Notes: generated from the sequence alone by a model not told the origin. A stretch of 64,000 nucleotides of DNA from Tateyamaria sp. Alg231-49 (GCF_900143535.1 NZ_FRFA01000006.1:1-64000), one strand, 5' to 3'; counted from the first letter of the stretch, positions 36,925-45,507 are shown. Made by a program: numbers and translations.

Positions 36925-38393
36925 CAACGGCAACAATCATCGGCGGCGGTGTGATCGGGGGCGGTTGGGCTGCCCGGTTCTTGCTTAATGGGTGGAATGT
37001 GCGGGTGTTTGATCCCGACCCAGAGGCAGATGCGAAACTTGCCCCTGTCTTGGCGCAGGCGCGCCGGGCATTGCCCAGCCTCACGGATGTGGCCCTACCG
37101 CCAGAGGGGGTTTTGACATTTCACAATGATATGGCCGAGGCTGTATCCGGCGTTGACTGGATTCAAGAGAGCGTGCCCGAGCGTCTTGAGATCAAACATG
37201 CCGTTTTGGCTTCGGTGCAAGCGCATTGCCCTCCGGATGCAATCATCGGGTCGTCCACCAGTGGTTTTAAACCCTCCGAGTTGCAGCAAGGCGCAGCCCG
37301 TCCTGGTCAGATCATGGTCTGCCATCCGTTCAACCCGGTTTACCTGATGCCGCTGATCGAAGTTGTACCGTCGCCCCAGACTGACCTCGCACTTGTCGAA
37401 AAGGCCGAAGGGATTTTGCGCACTCTGGGCCACTTTCCGTTGCGGGTGCGCAAGGAAATTGACGCACATATCGCCGACCGTTTTCTTGAGGCCGTATGGC
37501 GCGAGGCCCTTTGGTTGGTAAAAGACGGTGTTGCCACGACTGAAGAGATCGATGAAGCGATCCGCATGGGCTTTGGCATTCGCTGGGCGCAGATGGGTTT
37601 GTTTGACACCTACCGCACTGCAGGCGGTGAGGCAGGGATGCGTCACTTCATGGCCCAGTTTGGCCCGGCGCTGAAATGGCCGTGGACCAAGCTCATGGAT
37701 GTGCCTGAGTTCACGGATGAACTGGTTGATTTGATCGCAGGTCAATCCGATGCACAGTCCGGTCATATGAGCATTTCCCAAATGCTGGCTGCGCGTGACG
37801 ACAATCTGGTTGGCATGATGCGCGCGCTCAAGGCCAACAACTGGGGCGCCGGTGCAGTGATGAACGCCCACGAGGCCGCATTGCGTGAAGGCACCGTATT
37901 GGGTGCGCATGCGGACGATCTCGAAGACGTATCGGCCCCGATCCTGACAGTGCGCCGCGCGGTGCCACTCGATTGGACGGACTACAATGGCCACATGAAC
38001 GAGGCCCGCTATTTGCAGGCCTTTGGGGATGCGACGGACCGGTTCATGGCCCTGATTGGATGTGATGCAGAATACATCGCGACCGGGGGCAGCTACTTTA
38101 CCGCCGAGACGCATATTCGCCATGTGGACGAGGCTTTGGCGGGTGCCACCATCGAAGTGCGCACGCAAGTATTGGCCGGTGCGGGAAAGAAGCTGCACCT
38201 GTTTCACGAGATGTTTGAAGGAGATCGTTTGCTGGCCACGGGCGAGCATTTCCTGCTGCATGTGAGCCTTGAGACCCGCCGTCCGTCCGAGCCGTCACTT
38301 GCCATTGTCGTCGCCCTTGACCGCATTGCTGCGGCCCACGCCGACTTGTCCACGCCAGAGGGCGCGGGGCGCGCTGTTGGGCAACGTCCATGA
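36921..38393 (+). CDS. lcdH: Carnitine 3-dehydrogenase fused to a betainyl-CoA thioesterase
   Basis: A 490-residue two-domain protein. Residues 1 to about 320 form an NAD-dependent 3-hydroxyacyl-CoA-dehydrogenase-like enzyme with IGGGVIGGGWAARFL at the dinucleotide site and HPFNPVYLMPLIEVV in the catalytic half, typical of L-carnitine dehydrogenase. Residues of about 340-490 are a 4HBT hotdog thioesterase (DWTDYNGHMNEARYLQAFGD). Fusion of the dehydrogenase (first step) with the thioesterase (last step, betainyl-CoA to glycine betaine) brackets the BKACE reaction encoded upstream. It overlaps both neighbours by 4 bp. Confidence 0.9.
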   Translation: MTTATIIGGGVIGGGWAARFLLNGWNVRVFDPDPEADAKLAPVLAQARRALPSLTDVALPPEGVLTFHNDMAEAVSGVDWIQESVPERLEIKHAVLASVQAHCPPDAIIGSSTSGFKPSELQQGAARPGQIMVCHPFNPVYLMPLIEVVPSPQTDLALVEKAEGILRTLGHFPLRVRKEIDAHIADRFLEAVWREALWLVKDGVATTEEIDEAIRMGFGIRWAQMGLFDTYRTAGGEAGMRHFMAQFGPALKWPWTKLMDVPEFTDELVDLIAGQSDAQSGHMSISQMLAARDDNLVGMMRALKANNWGAGAVMNAHEAALREGTVLGAHADDLEDVSAPILTVRRAVPLDWTDYNGHMNEARYLQAFGDATDRFMALIGCDAEYIATGGSYFTAETHIRHVDEALAGATIEVRTQVLAGAGKKLHLFHEMFEGDRLLATGEHFLLHVSLETRRPSEPSLAIVVALDRIAAAHADLSTPEGAGRAVGQRP

Positions 38394-39136
38394 GCCGGGT
38401 GCTGATCACTGCCGGAGCTTCGGGCATCGGTCTGGCCATGGCGCGCGCCTTTGCCGATCGTGGTGATGAGGTGTGGGTGACGGATGTGGACGCCGTGGCG
38501 CTGGAGGCTTTGCCGAAGGGCATCACCGGGCGTCACTGCGATGCGGTGGATGAGCCCCGGTTGGTCGAGGTTATGGGCGAAGTGGGCGCGTTGGACGTTC
38601 TATGTGCAAATGCTGGCATCGCGGGGCCAACGGCCAAGGTCGAGGATGTGGACCTTGCCGATTGGCGCGGGTGCGTTTCCGTCAACCTTGAGGGTGCGTT
38701 TCTGGCAGCCAAGCACGCGCTGGGCCCTATGAAAGCGGCGGGGCAAGGGGCAGTCGTCTTTACCTCATCCACTGCCGGGCAATTTGGCTATCCAAACCGC
38801 GCGCCCTACAGTGCGGCCAAGTGGGCCATCATTGGATTGATGAAGACAGTTGCCATGGAAGCAGGCCCGTTTGGTGTGCGCGCAAATGCGATTTGTCCCG
38901 GCGCTGTTGAGGGGCCGCGCATGGAAGGGGTATTGGCCCGCGAGGCGGCGGCCAAGGGAATGACCCGTGATCAGGTCTATGACGGATATGCCGCTGGAAC
39001 CTCCATGCGTTCTTTTGTTGAGGCTGAGGATATCGCCCAGATGGTTGTGTTTTTGGCCTCGGATGCGGCGCGTATGGTATCCGGGCAGGTGATTGCCGTG
39101 GACGGGCATACGGAGAACCCTGATCCGAAAGTGTGA
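38390..39136 (+). CDS. SDR family oxidoreductase
   Basis: A 248-residue short-chain dehydrogenase. The cofactor motif is TAGASGIGLAMARAF. The NAG motif is CANAGIAG. The catalytic Ser, Tyr and Lys lie in FTSSTAGQFGYPNRAPYSAAK, and the C-terminus is typical of the family (SGQVIAVDGHTENP). It is the last gene of the carnitine operon (4-bp overlap with lcdH) and may act on a side product or an alternative 3-hydroxy substrate. It is not a known carnitine-pathway member, so its substrate is open. Confidence 0.88.
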   Translation: MSRVLITAGASGIGLAMARAFADRGDEVWVTDVDAVALEALPKGITGRHCDAVDEPRLVEVMGEVGALDVLCANAGIAGPTAKVEDVDLADWRGCVSVNLEGAFLAAKHALGPMKAAGQGAVVFTSSTAGQFGYPNRAPYSAAKWAIIGLMKTVAMEAGPFGVRANAICPGAVEGPRMEGVLAREAAAKGMTRDQVYDGYAAGTSMRSFVEAEDIAQMVVFLASDAARMVSGQVIAVDGHTENPDPKV

Positions 39137-39210
39137 GCAGGTGTTTTGGCTTGGTGGATGCTCTGTTTGGCTTTGGCAAATGCGCCTCAGCGTCCGCTAG
39201 GCGTGCGCGT

Positions 39211-39252
39211 GACCGGACAGAGTGTCCACGCTTGCGTGGGCGCGGAGTCCGG
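39211..39252. terminator. Nested inverted repeats between convergent genes
   Basis: Outer arms CCGGAC (39213-39218) and GTCCGG (39247-39252) enclose CCACG-CTTG-CGTGG (39226-39239). An alternative hairpin GGACA-GAG-TGTCC (39215-39227) competes with the outer stem. Placement between the convergent SDR and XRE genes suggests a terminator. Confidence 0.45.
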
Positions 39253-39275
39253 CACCCACCGACCCCTGTGTGATG

Positions 39276-40136
39276 TCACTTTATCAGGCTGCGCAAACCG
39301 TCCAGATGGTCGGGGATATTGCGTGCGCTTACCCGCGCTTCGCGCACCAGTTCGTCAAAATGTAGTGACAGTGTTTCGATCCGTTCGCGGTCGCGAAAGG
39401 CCATGTAGTGTCCGCCAGTGTAGAGCACGGCGAGCAGGGGACCAAAGACGGTGATCGGGGCGGAATAGAGGCGACGGGCATCGAACAGATAGACCCGCAG
39501 TCGGGGGTAGAGTTGCCGGGTCAGGTCGGTGAGGTGATTGAGTTGCGCCTCGCGCGTTTGGGCGGGTAGCCCTTCGTAATATCCGGTGCCGGCCGCAAAG
39601 CTTTGTACCTCGTAGAGCGGCATGGCGATTTCGTAGTCCGATTGCGCAGCACGCATCCAGTTCAGCCGGTCACGGGAGGCGTTGATAGCCTGCGCCGTGG
39701 TCTTTCCGAGATGCGGCGAATACTCCCATTCCAGCATGTCCTGTGATTTCAGCATGTCGGGCAGGCCTGCAGGCACGTGGCGGATTTTGTAGCCCGCCGC
39801 CTCCTGATGCCAGCCGAAGATGCGCTCGTCTACCAGTGCGCGGGGGGCTTGGGTCAGGGTGAGGGCCGCTGCGGTCAGGGCCGCGGCACTTTCGGGCCGA
39901 TCCGAAAGCCCCAGCAGCCAGTCAGTCGAGACGCCGAGTGCTTGGGCGCATGCCCCGACAACTTGTGCCCCGGGCAGGCGCGCACCTCCGCTTGCCAGCG
40001 CCTGAGATACGGTGGAGCGGTCGGCGCCGATTTGGCGGGCCAGCGCGCTTTGGCTGATCCCTGTGCTTTGCATGGCGCGGGCAAGCCTGCGGCGGAACCG
40101 GTCCGCACGGTCGCGTTTGTCAATAATATTACTCAT
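39276..40136 (-). CDS. XRE-family transcriptional regulator
   Basis: A 286-residue protein. Residues of about 12-70 form a helix-turn-helix of the Cro/C1 type (GISQSALARQIGADRSTVSQ). The remaining 210 residues are an uncharacterised effector-like region containing SPHLGKTTAQAINASR and an alpha/beta C-terminal part with LRVYLFDARRLYSAPITVFG. It is convergent with the carnitine operon and divergent from the desaturase, so control of either is possible. No operator was identified. Confidence 0.82.
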   Translation of the reverse strand: MSNIIDKRDRADRFRRRLARAMQSTGISQSALARQIGADRSTVSQALASGGARLPGAQVVGACAQALGVSTDWLLGLSDRPESAAALTAAALTLTQAPRALVDERIFGWHQEAAGYKIRHVPAGLPDMLKSQDMLEWEYSPHLGKTTAQAINASRDRLNWMRAAQSDYEIAMPLYEVQSFAAGTGYYEGLPAQTREAQLNHLTDLTRQLYPRLRVYLFDARRLYSAPITVFGPLLAVLYTGGHYMAFRDRERIETLSLHFDELVREARVSARNIPDHLDGLRSLIK

Positions 40137-40246
40137 TTGGTGATATAAATCACAGAATGTCGGGTTTGTTAACGATATTCAGAATGTGCCCGCAGCGAAC
40201 GGGTGGCTAGGGTCCATAGTAGACCTTTGAAAGGACCCCCGTCATC

Positions 40247-41176
40247 ATGCCCCCCACATCCACCGCCCGACCGCTGCGTTCTGAATTTCTTGAGGCAGTG
40301 GAATGGGGCACTTTGGCACTGTGGTCGGGATGTATGGGGGTGTTGGGCGCGGCTGTGTTTTTCGTTTCGGACTGGTCACTAGCGCTTGCGGTTGTGATGG
40401 TGGCGCTGGCCCTCGTGTTGCATGCCTCTCTCAGCCACGAGGTGCTGCATGGTCACCCGTTTTCGTCCCGATTGGCCAATGAAGCGTTGGTGATTGTCAC
40501 GCCTTTGCTCTTCATTCCTTACATCAGGTTTCGCGACACCCACCTTGCGCATCACAGGGATGAAAACCTGACGGACCCCTATGACGATCCGGAGACCAAC
40601 TATATGGACCCGGCTGTCTGGGACGAGTTGCCTCGTGCGATCCAGATGCTTTTCCACGTCAACAACACGCTTATCGGGCGGATGCTGATCGGGCCTGTGA
40701 TCTCGCAATATGTGTTCATGCGCGACGATTGGCGCGCCATCCGGGCTGGGGAGTGGCAAGTAGCCATGGGTTGGCTTTTGCACCTGCCGGGCGTTGCGCT
40801 TGTTCTGGCTGTGGTCTGGGGCTCGCCTATGTCGCTGGGCGCGTATCTTTTGGCTTGTTATGCCGCTTTGTCGATCCTCAAGATCCGCACCTTTCTTGAG
40901 CATCAGGCCCACAAGCTGGCGCGGGCCCGAACTGTCATCGTGGAAGATCGTGGGCTGCTGGCGTTTCTGTTTTTAAACAACAATTTGCACGTTGTGCACC
41001 ACATGCACCCAAAGGTGCCTTGGTATCGCCTGCTGGGCATGTATCGCGCAAATGCCTCGCGCTATCTGGTCCGCAATGAGGGGTATTGTTACCGGTCTTA
41101 TGGCGAGGTTTTTGCGCGCCACTTGTTTGCTGCAAAGGACAAAGTGGCCCATCCGCTCTGGTCGCGGCGGCGCTGA
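40247..41176 (+). CDS. Membrane fatty acid desaturase/hydroxylase family protein
   Basis: A 309-residue di-iron membrane enzyme with four or five spans. The three histidine boxes are HEVLHGH (about residues 64-70), HLAHH (about 99-103) and HVVHHMH (about 246-252), the standard pattern for desaturases and carotenoid ketolase/hydroxylase relatives. The substrate is probably a lipid acyl chain or an isoprenoid. AAGGA precedes the ATG. It is followed 16 bp later by an EamA-type exporter, which may be co-transcribed. Confidence 0.88.
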   Translation: MPPTSTARPLRSEFLEAVEWGTLALWSGCMGVLGAAVFFVSDWSLALAVVMVALALVLHASLSHEVLHGHPFSSRLANEALVIVTPLLFIPYIRFRDTHLAHHRDENLTDPYDDPETNYMDPAVWDELPRAIQMLFHVNNTLIGRMLIGPVISQYVFMRDDWRAIRAGEWQVAMGWLLHLPGVALVLAVVWGSPMSLGAYLLACYAALSILKIRTFLEHQAHKLARARTVIVEDRGLLAFLFLNNNLHVVHHMHPKVPWYRLLGMYRANASRYLVRNEGYCYRSYGEVFARHLFAAKDKVAHPLWSRRR

Positions 41177-41192
41177 TCCCCCATAGCGGGGT

Positions 41193-42095
41193 ATGACCCT
41201 TTGGATTCCCATCACCGTCGCAGCGGCGTTGTTTCAGACGCTGCGGTTCATGCTGCAACGCCAGTTGTCGCTGGGCACGCTGAGTGCGGGCGGGGCGACG
41301 CTGGCCCGGTTCATGTATTCTGCCCCGCTGGTTGCGGTGCTTATCGTGATCTACATGGCGCAAACTGGGCAGGACTGGCCCCGGTTCGGGTCGGAATTCT
41401 GGGCGTATGGGGCCAGCGGGGGGCTTGCGCAAATCCTTGCGACCGTCGCTACCGTGCGTCTGTTTCAGGCACGTAATTTCGCTGTCGGGATCACGTTTAA
41501 AAAGACCGAAGTGATGCAGGCCGTACTGGTGGGCTGGGTCGTTTTGGGCGACTCCGTTTCTGTTTTGGGGTTTGCGGCCATCGGGCTCGGGCTGGTTGGC
41601 GTTTTACTTTTGTCCGCTCCGCCGGACCTTGTGCGTGTGCGTTTGCGCGATCTGGCCAATCGGTCTGTGGCTCTGGGCCTTGGCGCGGGGCTGCTGTTTG
41701 CCGTCTCAGGCGTCTGTTATCGCGGTGCGTCCCTCAGCCTTGGGTTGGAGGACCCGCTGGCCCGTGCGGGTTTGACCTTGTCTGCGGTGACGGCGATGCA
41801 GCTGGTTGCCATGGTGATTTGGCTGCGATGGCGCGATCCTGGGCAGGTGACTGCCGTTTGGGGCGCGCGCCGCGTTGCAGTTTGGGTCGGCCTGATGTCG
41901 ATGTTTGGATCTTTTTGCTGGTTCACCGCCTTCACCTTGCAGAACGCGGCCTATGTGAATGCGGTGGGGCAGGTGGAGTTGATCCTGAGCGCGCTGGCCT
42001 CCACGCTGGTCTTTCGTGAGGCTATCAGTGCCCGCGAGTGGGCCGGGATGGCGGTTTTGCTGGGATCGATCCTGATGTTGATTGTTGTGATCTGA
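41193..42095 (+). CDS. DMT-superfamily (EamA) transporter
   Basis: A 300-residue protein with ten predicted spans arranged as two EamA repeats (about residues 5-140 and 155-295). The second repeat ends FREAISAREWAGMAVLLGSI, a typical EamA terminus. Such proteins export amino acids, nucleotides or other metabolites; the specificity is unknown. It follows the desaturase closely and ends 2 bp before the convergent NUDIX gene. Confidence 0.88.
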   Translation: MTLWIPITVAAALFQTLRFMLQRQLSLGTLSAGGATLARFMYSAPLVAVLIVIYMAQTGQDWPRFGSEFWAYGASGGLAQILATVATVRLFQARNFAVGITFKKTEVMQAVLVGWVVLGDSVSVLGFAAIGLGLVGVLLLSAPPDLVRVRLRDLANRSVALGLGAGLLFAVSGVCYRGASLSLGLEDPLARAGLTLSAVTAMQLVAMVIWLRWRDPGQVTAVWGARRVAVWVGLMSMFGSFCWFTAFTLQNAAYVNAVGQVELILSALASTLVFREAISAREWAGMAVLLGSILMLIVVI

Positions 42096-42097
42096 TC

Positions 42098-42796
42098 CTA
42101 GTCCCGCATCGGGGTGCCGCGCAGGCGCAGGAACAGGCTTTCCTCGTCGTCATTTCGGAAATAGGGCACGCTGGCGGGCGGAGTTCGATCCTGTACCCGG
42201 GCCGCAATTTCGCTCAGCACCACTTCGGTGATAAAGGGCATGTCGAAACTACGTACTTCATCCAGACCAACCCATTGGAGGTGGGATAGCTCATCCGAGG
42301 CTTGGCCAAAGTCGTCGAGTTCAGAGGCCAGATCGTCTGCATCAATCAGGAAAAACCGAGCATCGAACCGGCGCGGGCGTCCGGGTGGTGTTAGGGCGCG
42401 GAATACGAACTGTAATGGTTCAGCATGAGGCAGGTGACCTGTGGCTGCAAATCCATGCCAGTCGGTTGGGGGAGCGTCCCACTCGCCGGGTGTGCCAAGG
42501 ATCTGCCCGGTTTCTTCAAACAGTTCACGGATTGCGGCAACTGCCAGAGCAGGGGCAAGACCTGGTGTACTGTCCTCGGACAGACGGTCCGTGTTGGGGG
42601 CGGCGAGTGTCGTGGCCAGTGGAACATGGTGGTCAGCGGCGTCCACTGCTCCGCCGGGAAAAACGAACTTATTGGGCATAAACGCAGCCTTCGCCCCGCG
42701 CTGTCCCATCAGAATGCGCGGCGACGTTCTCCGATCACGCAACACGATCACGGTCGCGGCGTCGCGCACTTGCGTCTTGTCTATCTCTGTGGCCAT
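42098..42796 (-). CDS. NUDIX hydrolase
   Basis: About 232 residues. The Nudix box is recognisable but stretched: FPGGAVDAADHH is followed after an insertion by the core AAIRELFEETGQILG, with the REXXEE acidic residues that bind magnesium. This insert-containing form resembles the NUDT7/NUDT19-like CoA or nucleoside-diphosphate hydrolases. The start at 42796 is preferred; a longer form beginning at 42865 would overlap the DUF983 gene upstream, with which it probably forms an operon. Confidence 0.85.
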   Translation of the reverse strand: MATEIDKTQVRDAATVIVLRDRRTSPRILMGQRGAKAAFMPNKFVFPGGAVDAADHHVPLATTLAAPNTDRLSEDSTPGLAPALAVAAIRELFEETGQILGTPGEWDAPPTDWHGFAATGHLPHAEPLQFVFRALTPPGRPRRFDARFFLIDADDLASELDDFGQASDELSHLQWVGLDEVRSFDMPFITEVVLSEIAARVQDRTPPASVPYFRNDDEESLFLRLRGTPMRD

Positions 42797-42848
42797 GCGG
42801 CGCGGCGTCCTGTCATTTGCAATGTCACGTCCGGGCAGCCTAGGCTGA

Positions 42849-43256
42849 TCAGCCGTTTTGAGCAAACCCGCCCATGCCGCGCGCCCACTGAAAACCTACG
42901 ATCGCCCCTTTGAGCCGCGGCAGCAGATACAGCGACAGCGCCACGCAGCCCACGGCGAATATCGTAAACAACACCAACGGCTCCGGCCGCCATTTGACAA
43001 AAGCAAAGTGCAGCAGCGGCGCCATCAGGTGCCCGACCAGCAGGATCGTGAGGTAGGCCGGTCCGTCATCCGCGCGGTGGTGCGAATAGTCGAGCTTGCA
43101 CACAGGGCAGGTGTCAGCCACAGCCAGATACCCCTTGAGAAGGGGCCCTTGACCGCAGCGCGGGCATTTGCGTCGCCAGCCACGAAAAAGGGCCGGGCGC
43201 ACGGCGCGTTGAGATGCGTCGTTGTCAGTATCGTCTGATGTGGAATCTGTGTGCAC
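42849..43256 (-). CDS. DUF983 domain membrane protein
   Basis: A 135-residue protein. The N-terminal part holds a zinc-finger-like pair of CXXC motifs (CPRCGQGPL and CPVCKLDYSHH). Two membrane spans follow (AYLTILLVGHLMAPLLHFAF and LVLFTIFAVGCVALSLYLL). This matches the DUF983 family, frequent in alphaproteobacteria near respiratory or cytochrome genes, function unknown. It is upstream of the NUDIX gene on the same strand. Confidence 0.88.
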   Translation of the reverse strand: MHTDSTSDDTDNDASQRAVRPALFRGWRRKCPRCGQGPLLKGYLAVADTCPVCKLDYSHHRADDGPAYLTILLVGHLMAPLLHFAFVKWRPEPLVLFTIFAVGCVALSLYLLPRLKGAIVGFQWARGMGGFAQNG

Positions 43257-43457
43257 GAAACTGTTCCTTCGTCACTGCCCGGTTAATGTGGAGACAAGCG
43301 GTGCAATATGGAATGGCTCAAACTGTCCTTGCGTCCCGATGTCGCGCTTTCGTGTGCCAAAATTTTTTCGACGGAATGTTCGAAAGCGTCCGTTTGATGG
43401 GTATGGCGCGGTTGGAAAAGCCAACCCGTCATGAAGTAATAACGGAGTAAGAAACAC

Positions 43458-43907
43458 ATGAAACGTACAACATTTATCGCCGCCATCGCAGCTGCTGCTG
43501 TAGGTTTGACCACGCTGTCCGCCATGGCCCGCGAACGCGGCCCCGACTTTGCCACTCTGGATGCCGATGGCAACGGGGAGGTGACTTTGTCCGAATTGCA
43601 GGCTGGCGGTGAGGCGCGGTTTGAAACAACCGACACGGATGGTGATGGTTTCCTGAGCCTGCCTGAGTTGGAAGCCGCAACTCAGGCACGCGCAAGCGAA
43701 CGCGCTGCTCGCACGATGGAGCGGATGGACGCCAATGATGATGGTAAATTGTCTGCAGAAGAGTTGAAGAACCCGCGCCGCGACCCGTCCCGCATGTTTG
43801 AACGGCTCGACGCAGACGGCAGTGGCGGCATTTCCGAGGAAGAGTTTCAGGAAGCCCGTGCCAAGATGCAAGAGCGTCGCGGTGGCAAAAAGCGCAACAA
43901 AAACTGA
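43458..43907 (+). CDS. Exported EF-hand calcium-binding protein
   Basis: A 149-residue protein with a signal peptide (about residues 1-24) and four EF-hand loops: DADGNGEVTLSE (35-46), DTDGDGFLSLPE (59-70), DANDDGKLSAEE (91-102) and DADGSGGISEEE (118-129). All have Asp at position 1 and Glu at position 12, so calcium binding is very likely. The C-terminus is a basic Arg/Lys/Gly tail. It is located upstream of an ECF sigma factor, separated by a strong hairpin, and may be a periplasmic calcium or metal buffer in the same stress response. Confidence 0.9.
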   Translation: MKRTTFIAAIAAAAVGLTTLSAMARERGPDFATLDADGNGEVTLSELQAGGEARFETTDTDGDGFLSLPELEAATQARASERAARTMERMDANDDGKLSAEELKNPRRDPSRMFERLDADGSGGISEEEFQEARAKMQERRGGKKRNKN

Positions 43908-43919
43908 GCCAGACCCGAT

Positions 43920-43944
43920 CCCGCCCCTTGCATAAAGGGGCGGG
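43920..43944 (+). terminator. Hairpin between EF-hand and sigma-factor genes
   Basis: CCCGCCCCTT-GCATA-AAGGGGCGGG is a perfect 10-bp stem 13 bp after the EF-hand stop. No T tract follows. It probably terminates most EF-hand transcription ahead of the sigma-factor gene, 20 bp downstream. Confidence 0.65.
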
Positions 43945-43964
43945 GCAGAGATAGCCCGGACCCG

Positions 43965-44555
43965 ATGGCCATGCCCCTTGATACCGATCCGCATATGGAT
44001 GACGCCGACCTGCTTGCGGCTTATGCACGTGGGGATGCCGGTGCGGCCCGTTTGTTGACGGTGCGCCTGACCCCGCGCGCCTATGGGCAGGCGGTGCGGA
44101 TGCTGGGCGATACGGGCGAGGCCGAAGATGTTGCCCAAGAGGCGATGATGCGCCTGTGGCGCGTGGCCCCGGAGTGGCGCCACGGCGAGGCAAAGGTTAC
44201 CACGTGGTTGTTCCGCGTGGTTGCCAACTTGTGCACCGATCGCCTGCGCAAGCGTGCTCGCGCTGCAATGCCACTGGACGCTGTGGCCGAGCCCGAAGAC
44301 CCGACCCCGTCCGTGGAATCACAGATGCAAGATGATGCGCGCCGGGATGCATTACGCCTTGCCCTTGCTGCCTTGCCGGAACGCCAGCGGATTGCGGTCA
44401 CGATGCGCCATTTTGAAGGGGCTGCGAACCCCGAGATCGCAGAAGCCCTTGGCATCGGCACGGAAGCGGTCGAAAGTCTGACGGCCCGTGGCAAGCGCGC
44501 CCTTGCGGCGGCACTCAAAGGTCAGGCTGCTGCCCTTGGATATGAAGAAGGATGA
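43965..44555 (+). CDS. ECF-type RNA polymerase sigma factor
   Basis: A 196-residue sigma-70 family protein. Region 2 is seen as GEAEDVAQEAMMRLWRVAPEWR, and region 4 as ALPERQRIAVTMRHFEGAANPEIAEALGIGTEAVESL with a helix-turn-helix. Regions 1.1 and 3 are absent, as expected for the extracytoplasmic-function group. It overlaps the next gene by 4 bp (ATGA); that gene encodes a short single-span protein and is followed by a CnrX-like sensor. The arrangement resembles the CnrYXH system, so the trigger may be a metal or another envelope signal. Confidence 0.92.
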   Translation: MAMPLDTDPHMDDADLLAAYARGDAGAARLLTVRLTPRAYGQAVRMLGDTGEAEDVAQEAMMRLWRVAPEWRHGEAKVTTWLFRVVANLCTDRLRKRARAAMPLDAVAEPEDPTPSVESQMQDDARRDALRLALAALPERQRIAVTMRHFEGAANPEIAEALGIGTEAVESLTARGKRALAAALKGQAAALGYEEG

Positions 44556-44929
44556 AGGACATGACCAACACCCCAAATCGCAACGGTGACGACGCTTGGA
44601 TCGATGGGATGCTGGATGATCTGGCCTGTATGCCCGTGCCGGAGACCCCGGATGACCTGATGACGTGTGTCATGGAGGATGCTTATGGGATGTTGCCCGC
44701 GCCCGGTGGGCGCGTGATCCCTGCGCCCTGGTGGCGCCAGGTCGTGGACGGGATTGGCGGCTGGGTGGCAGTAGGTGGTCTTGTTACGGCCGCTGCAACC
44801 GGGTTTGTCGTTGGCCTTGGCGGCCTTGACAGTGTGGGGGTCACTACCCCTTGGACCATGACCTACGAAACCTATTACGACAGCCCTGGCAGCCTCGATG
44901 CCTTTGGCTGGGACATGGAAGAAGGTTGA
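44552..44929 (+). CDS. Small single-span protein, candidate anti-sigma factor
   Basis: A 125-residue protein with a cytoplasmic N-terminal part of about 60 residues, one membrane span near residues 66-90 (GGWVAVGGLVTAAATGFVVG), and a short periplasmic tail rich in Tyr and acidic residues. Position and topology fit an anti-sigma factor of the CnrY type. I see no zinc-binding ZAS motif (HXXXCXXC), and homology is not evident, so the call is contextual. It is translationally coupled to the sigma gene. Confidence 0.65.
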   Translation: MKDMTNTPNRNGDDAWIDGMLDDLACMPVPETPDDLMTCVMEDAYGMLPAPGGRVIPAPWWRQVVDGIGGWVAVGGLVTAAATGFVVGLGGLDSVGVTTPWTMTYETYYDSPGSLDAFGWDMEEG

Positions 44930-44931
44930 TC

Positions 44932-45414
44932 ATGCAAGAAGAGACCGAAACCAAACGCTGCCCGCTGTGGATCAAGTTCGTTCTGGCTCTGTCATTGGGG
45001 TTGAACCTATGTATTGCGGGCCTTGTTGCCGGGTTTGTGTTGCGTGGCGGACCGATGGCCGGGCGCGCACCCGCGCTGGGCTATGCGATGCCGTATGTTC
45101 TGGCCTTGCCGCGCGAACTGCGCCGCGATGTGTTTAAGGCTGTGCGTAATGACGACAGCCTGCCTGACAGGCGCGCCCGCCGCGAAGAATACCGGGATAT
45201 GATAAAAGCCCTGAAGGTGACCCCGTTTGACGCCGCCGCCGTTGAGGCGGTGCTGCTCCGTCAGGGCGACGGTGTGTCTCGTGTGCAGACCGCCTCGCAA
45301 GCTGCGTGGCTGGAGGCTGTCTCTGGTCTGAGCGATGAAGAGCGCGCAGCCTATACTGACCGGATTCAAGATGCACTGAACCGAAATGATCGCCCGAAGA
45401 AGGGCAAGAACTGA
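44932..45414 (+). CDS. CnrX-like periplasmic sensor protein
   Basis: A 160-residue protein with one N-terminal span (IKFVLALSLGLNLCIAGLVA, about residues 12-31) and a helical periplasmic domain of about 120 residues. It contains LPRELRRDVFKAVRND and ARREEYRDMIKAL, the pattern of the heavy-metal-sensor/CpxP-like (Spy/CnrX) helical hook fold. It ends in a Lys-rich tail. Few His or Met residues are visible, so classical Ni/Co binding is not obvious. It starts 2 bp after the candidate anti-sigma gene. Confidence 0.78.
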   Translation: MQEETETKRCPLWIKFVLALSLGLNLCIAGLVAGFVLRGGPMAGRAPALGYAMPYVLALPRELRRDVFKAVRNDDSLPDRRARREEYRDMIKALKVTPFDAAAVEAVLLRQGDGVSRVQTASQAAWLEAVSGLSDEERAAYTDRIQDALNRNDRPKKGKN

Positions 45415-45507
45415 AGTCTCGTCCACTAAAGCCTGAACCGACCCCTTGGCCACGTCCATTTCAATGGTGTTTGGCGCAATCCTGCCAGGCGTCGGTGCAT
45501 TCTGCCT

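Noticed and set aside
37095-38261. 388-codon frame antisense to the carnitine dehydrogenase fusion
   Set aside because: Shadow of a well-supported gene; composition is His/Gln/Arg-rich and domain-free.
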